This document shows, piece by piece, positions 55,351 through 64,000 of a stretch of 64,000 nt of DNA (its first letter is position 1; each line of letters starts with the position of its first letter). Position numbers and translations under genes: made by a program. This DNA comes from Haloplanus sp. HW8-1 (GTDB lineage Archaea > Halobacteriota > Halobacteria > Halobacteriales > Haloferacaceae). The stretch spans positions 310,001 to 374,000 of the forward strand of contig NZ_CP098518.1 of the NCBI RefSeq assembly GCF_023703795.1, read 5' to 3'. Under the pieces are notes generated by a model. It was not told the origin of the DNA and did not search any database. It worked only from the letters and a program-made list of their open reading frames with translations.

Positions 55351-56186
55351 GCCGCATCGCCGACGCGTTCGCGGACGGCCCGGGGTTCGTCCCCTACCTC
55401 GCGGCCGGTGATCCCGACTACGAGTCCTCGCTCGCCTACGTCGAAGCGCTGGAACGGGGTGGCGCCGACGTGATCGAACTCGGATTGCCCTTCTCCGAAC
55501 CCATCGCCGAGGGACCGACCATCCAGAGCGCCATCGTCCGCGCGCTCGAGGCGGGAATGACGCCCACACGCTACTTCGAGTTCGTCGAGGACCTCGACGT
55601 GGACGTCCCGCTGGTCTGTATGACCTACTACAACCTGATCTACCAGTTCGGCGAGGGCGGCGGCCCCGCCGACTTCGTCCGCCGGGCCGCCGAGGCGGGA
55701 ATCGAGGGGTTCGTCGTCCCCGACCTGCCCGCCGAGGAGGCCGGACCGCTCCGCGAGGCGTGTGACGCCCACGACTGCGAACTGATATTCATCGTCGCGC
55801 CGACGACCCGCGGCGAGCGCCTGGAGCGGATCATGTCGCAGGTGTCCGGCTACGTCTACGTCCAGGCACGTCTCGGGACGACCGGGGCGCGTACTGACGT
55901 CTCCGACCGGACCGCGGAGAGCCTCGAACGGATCGCGGACTGGGACGTTCCGAAAGCCGTCGGTTTCGGTATCTCGACGGGCGAGCACGCCCAGCGAGTG
56001 ATCGAGGCGGGCGCCGACGGCGTCATCGTCGGCTCCGCGCTCGTCGACATCGTCGCCACGGGCGCCGAGCGCGGCGACCCGGCCGTGACGGTGGCGAGCA
56101 AACTGGAGGGCAAGGCCCGCGAACTGAAGGAGGGTGCGCTCCGGGGGGCGACGGGGAACGAACGTCCGCATCCGGAACGTACATAA
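55347..56186 (+). CDS. trpA: tryptophan synthase alpha chain
   Basis: A 279-residue TIM barrel that releases indole from indole-3-glycerol phosphate. The catalytic Glu lies in [20 protein letters not shown] and the Asp in [12 protein letters not shown]; phosphate binding is at [20 protein letters not shown]. The GTG start overlaps the trpB stop (GTGA), so the three genes are translationally coupled. The C-terminus is slightly longer than usual and Arg/Gly rich. Confidence 0.95.
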   Translation: MSRIADAFADGPGFVPYLAAGDPDYESSLAYVEALERGGADVIELGLPFSEPIAEGPTIQSAIVRALEAGMTPTRYFEFVEDLDVDVPLVCMTYYNLIYQFGEGGGPADFVRRAAEAGIEGFVVPDLPAEEAGPLREACDAHDCELIFIVAPTTRGERLERIMSQVSGYVYVQARLGTTGARTDVSDRTAESLERIADWDVPKAVGFGISTGEHAQRVIEAGADGVIVGSALVDIVATGAERGDPAVTVASKLEGKARELKEGALRGATGNERPHPERT

Positions 56187-56213
56187 GCACCACTGGTACA
56201 GGGTAACATACTG

Positions 56214-57005
56214 ATGAACACGGGAACACGCGCGCGCCTCCGACGCATCTCGACGGACGACCGGTACCTGATCGTCCCGATGGATCACGGCCTCACGATG
56301 GGGCCGGTCAAGGGGCTGGCCGACATCGAGTCGACCATCGACGCCGTCACCGACGGGGGGGCCGACGCCGTCCTCACGCAGAAGGGCATCGCCCCCCGCG
56401 TCCACGACTCCAAGAACGGGGCGGGCTACGTCGTCCACCTCAACGGGTCGACGAACATCGGCCCAGACGAGGACGACAAGCGCCGGACGGGGACCGTCGA
56501 GGCGGCGCTCCGGGCCGGTGCCGACGCCGTCTCCTTCCACATCAACGTCGGCTCCCAGTACGAACCGGAGCAGTTGACGGATCTCGCACAGCTGACCCAA
56601 CGCGCCGAGGAACTTGGGGTGCCGACGCTCGCGATGGCCTACGCCCGCGGGCCGGATATCGACGAGGACGACCCCGAGGCGCTCGCCCACGCCGTCCGCC
56701 TCGCCGAGGAACTCGGCGCGGACGTGGTGAAGACGGGGTACAGCGGCGACGGCGACAGTTTCGCCCCCGTCTGTGCGGGGACGCGCCTGCCGGTCGTCAT
56801 CGCCGGCGGGAGTCGCGGCACGGACCGCCAGACCGTCGAGATGGTCCGCGGGGCGATGGACGGCGGCGCCGCCGGCGTCTCCATGGGCCGGTCCATCTTC
56901 CAGCACGACGACCCCGGCGCCATCACCCGCGCCATCTCCGCGGTCGTCCACGAGAACGCGGGCGTCGACGAGGCGATGCGACGCGGCGGGCTGCTCGAAG
57001 CGTAG
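56214..57005 (+). CDS. 2-amino-3,7-dideoxy-D-threo-hept-6-ulosonate synthase
   Basis: A 263-residue class I aldolase, first enzyme of the archaeal (DKFP) route to dehydroquinate. IVPMDHGLTMGPVKGLADIE and GADAVLTQKGIAP mark the family; the Schiff-base Lys is in ADVVKTGYSGDG; IAGGSRGTDRQTVEMVRGAM binds phosphate. It condenses 6-deoxy-5-ketofructose-1-phosphate and aspartate semialdehyde. It follows trpA by 27 bp and precedes the next pathway enzyme. Confidence 0.93.
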   Translation: MNTGTRARLRRISTDDRYLIVPMDHGLTMGPVKGLADIESTIDAVTDGGADAVLTQKGIAPRVHDSKNGAGYVVHLNGSTNIGPDEDDKRRTGTVEAALRAGADAVSFHINVGSQYEPEQLTDLAQLTQRAEELGVPTLAMAYARGPDIDEDDPEALAHAVRLAEELGADVVKTGYSGDGDSFAPVCAGTRLPVVIAGGSRGTDRQTVEMVRGAMDGGAAGVSMGRSIFQHDDPGAITRAISAVVHENAGVDEAMRRGGLLEA

Positions 57006-57046
57006 CATCCGCCACGTTGAAGCCCGGGCCGGTTGTGGTGGGGGTA

Positions 57047-58222
57047 ATGACACGGAGCGTGTGGCTGAAAGCCGACGGCGACGTCGGCGACTGGGAGGAA
57101 CGAACGGAGCGCATCACCGCCGGCCTCGAAGCCGGCGTCGACTGGGTGCTCGTCGACGAGACGGACGTGGCCCGGGTGCGCGAACTCGGCGACGTGAACG
57201 TCGCGGCCTTCCGCTCCGACGCCGATCTCGTCGAGGACGCCGAGAGCGAGAGCGCCGTCGCCGACGCCTACATCGTCGGCAAGAACGGCGAGGGCGACGG
57301 CACGGTCGACCTCCCGCCCGACTTCTCCGGGTCGGCCGACCTCACGACGCTCCGGCGGGACGACGACCGGGCGCAGGGCGCCTACGTCCGCATCCTCGAC
57401 GAGGAGTACGAGGCCTTCGCCGAGGCCGCAGCCGAGGACGCCGACTACACCATCGTCGTCGGCGAGGACTGGACGATCATCCCCCTGGAGAACCTGATCG
57501 CCCGCATCGGCTCGGAGACTGACCTCATCGCGGGCGTCACCACCGCCGAGGAGGCCCGGACGGCCTTCGAGACGCTGGAACTCGGCGCCGACGGCGTCCT
57601 GCTGGACTCGAGCGATCCCGACGAGATCCGCTCGACCTGCGAGGTGCGCGACGCCGCCGACCGCGAACACCTCGACCTGCAGTACGCCGAGGTGACGGCC
57701 GTCGAGCGAACCGGAATGGCCGACCGGGTCTGTGTCGATACGGGGTCGCTCATGGAGGGCTCGGAGGGGATGCTCGTGGGGTCGATGTCCCGTGGCCTCT
57801 TTTTCGTCCACGCGGAGACTGCCGACTCCCCCTACGTCGCCTCCCGACCCTTCCGGGTGAACGCGGGCGCCGTCCACGCCTACGTCCGCTCGCCCGGCGG
57901 CGGCACGCAGTACCTCTCGGAACTGGCGAGCGGCGACGAGGTGCAGGTCGTCGACACCGACGGCGACACCCGCAAGGCGGTCGTCGGGCGCGTCAAGATC
58001 GAGAAGCGTCCGATGTTCCGCGTCCAGGCCGAAGTCGAGGCGGGGGACGGCGTCGACCGCATCGAGACGCTCCTCCAGAACGCCGAGACGATCAAGGTCC
58101 ACACCCGCGAGGGTCGGACGGCCGTCACGGATCTGGAGGCCGGCGACGAAATCCTCGTCTACTACGAAGACGTGGCCCGGCACTTCGGCGAGGCGGTCGA
58201 GGAGAGCATCATCGAGAAGTGA
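57047..58222 (+). CDS. 3-dehydroquinate synthase II, archaeal type
   Basis: A 391-residue NAD-dependent enzyme converting the previous product to 3-dehydroquinate. Starts MTRSVWLKADGDVGDWEERT. Conserved blocks: IVVGEDWTIIPLENLIARIG, LGADGVLLDSSDPDEIRST, DRVCVDTGSLMEGSEGMLVG, RGLFFVHAETADSPYVASRP and RVNAGAVHAYVRSPGGGTQY. The family is unrelated to bacterial AroB. Its stop overlaps the next gene (GTGA). Confidence 0.94.
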   Translation: MTRSVWLKADGDVGDWEERTERITAGLEAGVDWVLVDETDVARVRELGDVNVAAFRSDADLVEDAESESAVADAYIVGKNGEGDGTVDLPPDFSGSADLTTLRRDDDRAQGAYVRILDEEYEAFAEAAAEDADYTIVVGEDWTIIPLENLIARIGSETDLIAGVTTAEEARTAFETLELGADGVLLDSSDPDEIRSTCEVRDAADREHLDLQYAEVTAVERTGMADRVCVDTGSLMEGSEGMLVGSMSRGLFFVHAETADSPYVASRPFRVNAGAVHAYVRSPGGGTQYLSELASGDEVQVVDTDGDTRKAVVGRVKIEKRPMFRVQAEVEAGDGVDRIETLLQNAETIKVHTREGRTAVTDLEAGDEILVYYEDVARHFGEAVEESIIEK

Positions 58223-58983
58223 CGGCGACGATCAGGCGCGTCCCGGTCCCGACCGAGACGACGGCCGGCGGCGAGACGAACGCCTACCTCGCGGGATCGG
58301 TACTCGTCGACCCCGCCGCCCGTACCCACGCCCTCGACGCCGCCGTCGCGGAGCGTCGCGTCGACCACGTCGCGATCACCCACGCCCACCCCGACCACGT
58401 CGGTGCCGTCGCGGGCTACGCCGCCGAGACGGGAGCGACGGTGTGGGCGCGCCGCGGCCGCGAGGCACGGTTCGAAGCCGCGACCGGCCGTCCCCCCGAC
58501 CGGACGTTCGCCGAGGGGGACCGCGTGGGCGATCTGACCGTCCTCGATACGCCCGGACACGCGCCCGACCACGTCGCCTTCGAGACCGACGCCGGCGTCC
58601 TCTCGGGCGACCTCGCGGTCGCGACGGGCAGCGTCGCCGTCGCCGCCCCCGAGGGCGACGTCCGGGCGTATCTCGTCGCCCTCCGCCGACTCATCGCTCG
58701 CGATCCGCCTCGCCTGTATCCGGGACACGGCCCCGTGATCGACGAGCCACGGGCAGTCATCCACCGCCTCTATGCCCACCGGCTGGATCGCGAGCGACTG
58801 GTCGAACGGGCTGTCGACGACGGCGCGGCGTCGGTCGACGCCGTCGTCGACGCGGCCTACGACCGCGACCTGGGCGACCTCCGGGATCTGGCGGCCGCGA
58901 CGGTTCGCGCCCACCTCAACAAACTCGCCGTCGAGGGGCGGGTGCGGTTCGACCCCGAGACGGGGCGGATCGGGCTGGCGTAG
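58219..58983 (+). CDS. metallo-beta-lactamase fold hydrolase with C-terminal winged helix
   Basis: A 254-residue protein. VDHVAITHAHPDHVGAVAGY holds the HxHxDH zinc motif; DTPGHAPDHVAFETDAGVLS and RLYPGHGPVIDEP complete the site. A C-terminal helical/winged domain (about 185-254) resembles that of LACTB2-type enzymes, which cleave RNA or thioesters. The GTG overlaps the DHQ synthase stop, so it is made with the aromatic pathway, but its substrate is unknown. Confidence 0.87.
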   Translation: MTATIRRVPVPTETTAGGETNAYLAGSVLVDPAARTHALDAAVAERRVDHVAITHAHPDHVGAVAGYAAETGATVWARRGREARFEAATGRPPDRTFAEGDRVGDLTVLDTPGHAPDHVAFETDAGVLSGDLAVATGSVAVAAPEGDVRAYLVALRRLIARDPPRLYPGHGPVIDEPRAVIHRLYAHRLDRERLVERAVDDGAASVDAVVDAAYDRDLGDLRDLAAATVRAHLNKLAVEGRVRFDPETGRIGLA

Positions 58984-59020
58984 CCGACGACGTTTTTCCC
59001 CTCGATCACCCACCGGACGT

Positions 59021-59671
59021 ATGGACCCGCTCGAAACCGAACTCGACGGGGCGCGGGCCCTCGACGTCGACGCACTGGCCGACGCCATCGAGTCGATCGG
59101 CTTCGAGTGTACGCGCTGTGGGGCCTGCTGTAAGGCGGAGGCGGACGACCCCCACACCGCCACCGTCTTTCCCGACGAGGTGCGGGACCTGCAGGCGGCC
59201 ACCGACTACGACTGGCGGGACGTGGCGCGGCCGATGCCGTACGGGCTGACAGAGGGAGAGGACGGTTCCGAGGGCGAGACGTTCGAGTGGGCGCTGCAGA
59301 CGGGCGCCTGCGGCGACTGCACGTTCTACGAGGAGAGCGAGGGCGAGGGACGGTGTACCGTCCACGAGGATCGCCCGCTGATCTGTGAGACGTATCCGTT
59401 CAGCGTCGCCCTCGGCGGGACGAGCCAGCCCATGGGCGAGGCCGTCGACGAGGCGGGGATGGTCCGCGCCCACGAGTGTGAGGGCCTCGGCCGCGACATT
59501 TCCCGTGCCGACGCCGAGGAACTGGCGGCGGCGCTCAAAGCGCGGGCGATCCGGGAACTGGAGGAGGCCATCGGCGTCCGTGAGGCGTACGCGCCGGTCG
59601 ACGCCGGGCCGGGCGAGGTGGTCGTCCACGACTCGGAGGGGCCGAAAACGCCGGACGGACGGCCACGATGA
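59021..59671 (+). CDS. YkgJ-type cysteine-cluster protein
   Basis: A 216-residue protein. FECTRCGACCK, then ACGDCTFYEES, GRCTVHEDRPLICETYPFSV and HECEGLGR match the YkgJ/zinc or iron-sulfur cysteine-cluster family. At least eight cysteines are available for metal. The molecular function is not established. It follows the MBL gene by 37 bp, same strand. Confidence 0.85.
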   Translation: MDPLETELDGARALDVDALADAIESIGFECTRCGACCKAEADDPHTATVFPDEVRDLQAATDYDWRDVARPMPYGLTEGEDGSEGETFEWALQTGACGDCTFYEESEGEGRCTVHEDRPLICETYPFSVALGGTSQPMGEAVDEAGMVRAHECEGLGRDISRADAEELAAALKARAIRELEEAIGVREAYAPVDAGPGEVVVHDSEGPKTPDGRPR

Positions 59672-59683
59672 CGGCGATACACC

Positions 59684-59689
59684 TTTAAC
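59684..59689 (+). promoter_or_regulatory. TATA-like element of the TRAM gene
   Basis: TTTAAC is centred about 23 nt ahead of the ATG at 59709, predicting a leaderless mRNA with that start. Confidence 0.4.
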
Positions 59690-59708
59690 GATCCCGACAC
59701 AGGTTGGC

Positions 59709-60128
59709 ATGGAGGTTTACACTGTGGAGATCTCAGATGAACTGCTGTGTCTGTTCAGCGAGCGTGTTCGGGAGGAAGATGGAACGTACGTGATCGAGGT
59801 ACCGCAACGCGAGATCGAAACGGGATCGGTCGACCCCGACGAGATCTACCGCGTCGCACTCATCTCTCGGGATCGGTCGGAGTCGACGGAGTCGACGGAG
59901 TCGGGGACGGACGCTCCGTCGTCGGAGCCCCAGCCACCCGTCGAGGCCGGCGAGATCCGGTACGTCGAGATCGAAGATATCGGCAAACAGGGCGACGGCA
60001 TCGCGCGGGTCGAGCGCGGCTACGTCATCATCGTCCCCGGGGCGGAGATCGGCGAACGCGTCAAAATCGAGATCACCGAAGTCAAGTCCAACTTCGCGGT
60101 CGGTGAGATCATCGACGAAGACTTCTGA
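59709..60128 (+). CDS. TRAM-domain protein
   Basis: A 139-residue protein. The C-terminal half (about 78-139) is a TRAM RNA-binding beta-barrel: VEIEDIGKQGDGIARVERGY, IVPGAEIGERVKIEITEVK. The N-terminal half carries a short conserved segment MEVYTVEISDELLCLFSERV and an acidic linker with tandem Ser-Glu-Ser-Thr. TRAM proteins of haloarchaea/methanogens act in cold or RNA chaperone roles. No methyltransferase domain is attached. Confidence 0.88.
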   Translation: MEVYTVEISDELLCLFSERVREEDGTYVIEVPQREIETGSVDPDEIYRVALISRDRSESTESTESGTDAPSSEPQPPVEAGEIRYVEIEDIGKQGDGIARVERGYVIIVPGAEIGERVKIEITEVKSNFAVGEIIDEDF

Positions 60129-60170
60129 CACCCACAAGAGTCATCGGAGCGGGCGTGTGACACCGGTTGC

Positions 60171-61094
60171 ATGGACCGCCGTGCTCTCCTCTCTGCCTGT
60201 GCGACCGGACTGACTCTGACCACCGGCTGTCTCGGTTTCAGCGTCGGAAGCGACTGTCCTCGCGGTACTGATCTCCGTCTGGACCCCGTCACCGACGCGG
60301 ACGCCGCCGATCGCTCCAGCGATCCGCTCGCGACGCTCTCGCCGCCGGAACGCGACGTGGTCGCCGCCGCCCGGAACGGAGAGGAGGCGACGCTGTGGGC
60401 GATCTCCAGCCCCTTCTCCGGCGTCGACTACGTCGCCGCCGACGGGGCTTACTTCGCCGTCACGACGGCCGTCGTCTCGTCGGTCGACCGCCCCGGCTAC
60501 GCCCTCTCGCTCGACACCGAGGATGTCCCGACCGACCGCCGGGTCGCGTTCGAAGACCTGCCCGCTGTCGACCGGACGGCGCTGTACGCGGCGCTCGGCT
60601 TCCCGAGCGATAGGGAGATCGAGCGGTTCGACCGCGCCCGTTCGATCAGCATCGGCGGGACGCTCGTCTACCCGGACGATGACGCCGAGTCCCGATCCGA
60701 ACTCGTCCCCGATCCGTCCTACGACGTCCTCCGGATCGGCGGGCGCGACTTCCGCCTCGACCTCGGCGAGTCCCGAACCAAGACGGTCGAGACCCACCGG
60801 ATCGAGGTGGAATCCGTCGCCGAGTCGACCGCCGAGTTCGCGGCCGTCGTCCGCGAGCGATACGGGGTCGACCTCGACGACCGCGACCTCTCGGCCGAGC
60901 AACGCGACATCGTCGAGGCGGCCGTCGACGGCGGGTACGACGAGTGTGCGCCCTACTCCGACGCCTACGCCGACCTGCAGGCGACGCTCGGGAACGACAG
61001 CGATGGATCGGGCTCCGGCCGGACCGAACGGGTCGACTACGCGAGATACGACGGCGAGTGGTACGCCGTCTCGATGTCTGAGTACGTCGTCTAG
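60171..61094 (+). CDS. predicted lipoprotein of unknown function
   Basis: A 307-residue exported protein. MDRRALLSACATGLTLTTGC has a twin-Arg-like start, hydrophobic core and a lipobox ending TGC|L, so it should be lipid-anchored on the outer face of the membrane. The mature part is acidic and has no motif I can name. It converges with the radical SAM gene; the last 4 bp overlap. Confidence 0.75.
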   Translation: MDRRALLSACATGLTLTTGCLGFSVGSDCPRGTDLRLDPVTDADAADRSSDPLATLSPPERDVVAAARNGEEATLWAISSPFSGVDYVAADGAYFAVTTAVVSSVDRPGYALSLDTEDVPTDRRVAFEDLPAVDRTALYAALGFPSDREIERFDRARSISIGGTLVYPDDDAESRSELVPDPSYDVLRIGGRDFRLDLGESRTKTVETHRIEVESVAESTAEFAAVVRERYGVDLDDRDLSAEQRDIVEAAVDGGYDECAPYSDAYADLQATLGNDSDGSGSGRTERVDYARYDGEWYAVSMSEYVV

Positions 61095-62812
61095 TCGGCC
61101 GTACCGACGGAGCCGAGCGTCGCGAACTTCGAGAGGTCGGCGTCGAGATCGACCTCGCCGAGCGACCCGTACGGCCGGTCGACGACGATGTCGCCCGCGG
61201 TCGACCGCCCGACGCCCGGCAGCATGGTCAGTTCGTCCATCGACGCCGCGTTCAGGTCCAGTGGGTAGGGGACGCCCGTCACCGACCGGTAGCCGTGATC
61301 CACCACCGCCACGTCGATCGTCGTGCCCAGTTCCCGTTCGTCGGGGACGGCGACGAGGAGGGGATAGGTGCCCAACTGCCGGCCAAACGTCTTGTCGCCC
61401 TCGTGGTACTCCAGATGGACGTCCGGCAACACGGTCCCCGGCGGGACGACCCGGCGGAGCATCGGCCGGTCGATCTCCTCGCGCACCTCGCGTTTGTACT
61501 CCTTGAACAGTTCTTTGTGATCGCGGGCGATGTCGGCCCCGGTGTCGCTCATCTCGGTCCCCGCGAACGCCATCACCTGCCGGATGTTGATACGCCGGAG
61601 CATCAACCCCTCGTCGTAGACGTCCTGCAGGAAGCGTTTGTTGTGTTTGAACGTCTCCCGGCGCTCCCCCTGGAGGCCGTGGACGAGATTGATGCCGGGC
61701 AAGAGTTTCGGCAGGCGGTCAGCCGCCGACTCGCCGACCGTGGGCGCCGCGTCGCGGTCGTCGCCCGGTCGCCAGCCGGCTTCCTCGTTGACGACGCGGA
61801 CGGCCTCCAGGCACTCGTCGGCCGTGACGAGCAGGTTGTTCTCCTCCTGTACGACCGGGTCGGCGGATTCGAGGCCGAACGCCGCCGTGTCGCCCGCGGT
61901 GTTGTGTTCGGCGATGATCCGGATGGCCTCCCTCGATCTCTCGGGGTAGTCGACGATCGTGACCGGGTTCATGTTGTCGAGGTGGAACGTCTCCAGTTCC
62001 GGCGCCACCTCGCGGATGCCCGCGTACAGTCGTCGGAGCGCGTCGGGGTTCGGCGCCTCGCCGTCGCCGCCGAAGGCGAGGATGTCGGCCTGTCGACCCA
62101 GTCGGAAGTGACGGACGCCGCGGTCGTACAGCGCCTCGACCTCGCGGACGACCGACTCGGCGGACCGAAAGCCCGGGTCGCCGTACAGCGGTTCGGTGCA
62201 AAACGAACACCGGTACGCACAGCCACGGGAGGTTTCCAGTTCCGCGATCAGGTAGTCGGGGTGGTTGGGGTGGTCCGCGACGACGAACGCGCCCTTCGCG
62301 GCCCAGCGGTCGAGTTCGTCGTTGTCGCGCATCCGGTTGCCGAACCCTTCCAACCCGCTCGCCACGAGGTCGTGGGCCGCCGCCTCCACGTCGCCTTTGG
62401 CGACGAAGTCGTAGTCGAGGTCCTTGCGCTCCATCTCCTGGGCACCGGCGTTCTCCTCGCCCACCCCGAAGCGGACTGGGCCCCCCATCAGCGTCGTCCC
62501 GTCGGCGGTCCAGGCGAGTTCCCGCACTTCGTCGGGTTCGGCGGGCGTCCCACCCACGTACTTTCCGGGAACGGTCATGCCGCCCAGATAGATCACGAGG
62601 TCGGCGTCGGCCACGTCGCCCCACTTCATGCGGTCATCGCGGAGTTCGTCGATGGTGTGATACGTGATGGCGTCGGCGGGTACGCCGGCGTCGACCAGCG
62701 CCCCCGCGGTGAAACGGGGGTACGTCGAGATGTAGGGTGGGACCCCGAAGTGTGCCGGTTCGTCGACGTAGCCGTCGACGATGGTCACCGAGAGGTCGGC
62801 GGGGTCGGTCAT
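61091..62812 (-). CDS. radical SAM protein with C-terminal helix-hairpin-helix
   Basis: A 573-residue enzyme. The N-terminus (VTIVDGYVDEPAHFGVPPYI) begins a B12-like or Rossmann domain; the radical SAM CxxxCxxC site is TSRGCAYRCSFCTEPL near residue 210. The SAM barrel runs to about 440, followed by a TRAM-like and an HhH tail (LDLNAASMDELTMLPGVGRS). It belongs to an archaeal family of unknown substrate; methylthiolation or tRNA/protein modification is possible. The ATG at 62812 is preferred to one 84 nt upstream. Confidence 0.9.
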   Translation of the reverse strand: MTDPADLSVTIVDGYVDEPAHFGVPPYISTYPRFTAGALVDAGVPADAITYHTIDELRDDRMKWGDVADADLVIYLGGMTVPGKYVGGTPAEPDEVRELAWTADGTTLMGGPVRFGVGEENAGAQEMERKDLDYDFVAKGDVEAAAHDLVASGLEGFGNRMRDNDELDRWAAKGAFVVADHPNHPDYLIAELETSRGCAYRCSFCTEPLYGDPGFRSAESVVREVEALYDRGVRHFRLGRQADILAFGGDGEAPNPDALRRLYAGIREVAPELETFHLDNMNPVTIVDYPERSREAIRIIAEHNTAGDTAAFGLESADPVVQEENNLLVTADECLEAVRVVNEEAGWRPGDDRDAAPTVGESAADRLPKLLPGINLVHGLQGERRETFKHNKRFLQDVYDEGLMLRRINIRQVMAFAGTEMSDTGADIARDHKELFKEYKREVREEIDRPMLRRVVPPGTVLPDVHLEYHEGDKTFGRQLGTYPLLVAVPDERELGTTIDVAVVDHGYRSVTGVPYPLDLNAASMDELTMLPGVGRSTAGDIVVDRPYGSLGEVDLDADLSKFATLGSVGTAD

Positions 62813-62895
62813 GGGGGTCGGTTGGCGGCCGACGCGTAAAACCGTGTTCGTGTCGGGCGCCGGATTTAAGCCGTCACTCGCGGGAGCTATCCGCA

Positions 62896-64000
62896 ATGCG
62901 ACTCGTGTCGGATCGGGTGCAGTTCGTCGTCGTGTCGCTCGTGGCGGTGGGTGCGTGGGTGGCGGTGACGTTCACGACACACACCCCGTCTTTGAATAGT
63001 GATCCCGACCTGTTGGCCGAACTTCGCGGGCCACTGCTGGCGATGATCGCCGCCTGTGTCTCCTATCCCTTGTCGTGGCTGATCTTCGACTGGAGTCGAC
63101 CCCCGCGTCGCGGCGTCACGCTCTCCTGTGGCGTGCTCGGCCTCCTCGTGGCGTTGTCGCCGTTTCTGAACTCGTACTCGCGATACGGACTGCTGGTCGG
63201 TAGTGTCGTCGCCTTCCTCGCCGTGGCGACGACGGCGGCCTCCGTCCTCGTCGTCTCCGCCACCGCGTCCGGTGACCACGCCGCGACGCCCCGTCCATAT
63301 CTGCAGCCGGCCGCCGTCTTCGGCTTCGGTCTCTTTCTGACCGCCGTGCTGGTGTTCCTGCACGACGCGCCCGACGAGTTCGCGCTGATCGTCATGTCAC
63401 GGGCCTACGGCTCGGTGGGGTTCTTCCTCTTTCTCCTCGGTCCCCTCTCGGCGCTCGCGCTCTTTCCCCTCTCGTGGCGACACTTCCCGTGGACCGGAAC
63501 CGGAACCCGGACCGTCGTCGGCATCTCGGTCGCGCTCGGCGCGCCCATTGCCGTCCTCTGGTCTCTCCTCGTGTCGAAACGGAGTCCCATCCTGCTCACC
63601 TGGATCCCGCTCGGCTTCCTCGCGTTTACGGGGGCGGCCGTCGCCGTCGGCTATCCGGAGTGGATTCGCCGCCCGGACGTCGTTACGGAACCGGCGGAGA
63701 TGTCCGAGGGCAGTCCCGAACCGGCCCCGGACCCCGACGACACGACGGCCCGGTCGCCGGATCGGTCCGACGATCCGGCGCCGGCGACCGGCGGACCGTC
63801 CGGAGCCTCGGACGACCCGTTCGCCGCCGCGGCGTCGGCAGCCGACGGGAGCGCCGTGCGAGAGCCCTCACCCGACACAGCGGAGCGATCGACCGCCCCC
63901 GCCAATACTCGCTCGCTCGGTCCGCCCGACCGGGTCCCTCGAACGTCCGACCTCACGATCGACTACGACGCCCTGACCGACAAGGAACCGATCGGTCGCG
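62896..64000 (+). CDS. membrane protein, likely N-terminal part of a Ser/Thr protein kinase, partial
   Basis: From the ATG at 62896 the frame is open to the window end (368 codons). Seven or eight membrane helices fill residues about 1-260. A long disordered Asp/Pro/Ser-rich linker follows (about 265-350). The last residues visible read DLTIDYDALTDKEPIGR, which matches the start of haloarchaeal membrane-linked protein kinase domains just before the Gly-rich loop. The kinase identity is inferred from that end; the catalytic domain lies outside the window. Divergent from the radical SAM gene. Confidence 0.6.
   Translation, partial: MRLVSDRVQFVVVSLVAVGAWVAVTFTTHTPSLNSDPDLLAELRGPLLAMIAACVSYPLSWLIFDWSRPPRRGVTLSCGVLGLLVALSPFLNSYSRYGLLVGSVVAFLAVATTAASVLVVSATASGDHAATPRPYLQPAAVFGFGLFLTAVLVFLHDAPDEFALIVMSRAYGSVGFFLFLLGPLSALALFPLSWRHFPWTGTGTRTVVGISVALGAPIAVLWSLLVSKRSPILLTWIPLGFLAFTGAAVAVGYPEWIRRPDVVTEPAEMSEGSPEPAPDPDDTTARSPDRSDDPAPATGGPSGASDDPFAAAASAADGSAVREPSPDTAERSTAPANTRSLGPPDRVPRTSDLTIDYDALTDKEPIGR

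Overview
The window is a piece of a haloarchaeal chromosome (class Halobacteria). The signs are high G+C with strong G/C third-position preference, Asp/Glu-rich proteins, TATA boxes about 25-30 nt ahead of often leaderless ORFs, frequent GTG starts, and archaeal or haloarchaeal marker genes: TFB, LonB, NreA, RNase HI with its operon partner, ADH synthase with archaeal DHQ synthase II, an archaea-specific SMC-related protein, RdfA, and DICT-domain and GbsR/MarR regulators. I saw no rRNA, no convincing tRNA, no CRISPR array and no transposase gene. Genus cannot be fixed from the sequence alone.

Layout. 1-1.5 kb: end of an AtuA-family gene and an acyl-CoA dehydrogenase. 1.5-5.3 kb: two AT-rich gaps framing an archaea-specific SMC-related protein and an RdfA-like cell-shape factor. 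5.3-12.7 kb: small membrane protein, DICT sensor protein, a frameshifted DoxX gene, FMN reductase with an N-terminally shortened HxlR regulator, ArsR-like zinc-ribbon regulator, PLP dehydratase, MFS transporter, several micro-proteins. 12.7-19.7 kb: MtnA-family isomerase, multi-domain response-regulator/histidine kinase, GbsR/MarR regulator and a large palindrome, HD hydrolase. 19.7-28.6 kb: glutamate synthase, prolyl-tRNA synthetase, endonuclease V, AN1-rhomboid protease, pyrophosphatase. 28.9-38.1 kb: PadR regulator, RNase HI pair, hydrolase, a TFB without zinc-ribbon cysteines, NreA, TrkH, DUF302, CPBP-type protein. 38.1-41.3 kb: DUF5788-PolX-Mut7C coupled genes and a DUF21 protein. 41.4-48.3 kb: AglD-like fused glycosyltransferase, cobalamin-binding protein, DNA methylase, AroD, small regulators, methyltransferase, glycosyltransferase. 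48.4-53.3 kb: SAM hydrolase-type protein with NadM, LonB, CPBP protease, and a DNA-alkyltransferase-like protein lacking its cysteine. 53.3-59 kb: trpC-trpB-trpA then the two archaeal early shikimate enzymes and an MBL-fold hydrolase, all tightly packed. 59-64 kb: YkgJ-type protein, TRAM protein, lipoprotein, radical SAM protein, and the N-terminal part of a membrane protein that probably continues into a protein kinase.

How the genes fit together. The clearest pathway is aromatic amino-acid synthesis: ADH synthase and DHQ synthase II supply dehydroquinate, AroD (9 kb away) dehydrates it, and TrpCBA complete tryptophan. DNA maintenance is represented by PolX, NreA, RNase HI, endonuclease V, the alkyltransferase-like protein, the SMC-related protein and a probable orphan methylase. 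Membrane quality control is represented by LonB, rhomboid and two CPBP proteins.

The most notable items are two copies of an 84-bp palindrome, one of which supplies the stop codons of both convergent genes around it; the cysteine-less TFB; the Cys-to-Asp alkyltransferase homologue; and the SMC-related/RdfA locus in its AT-rich setting.
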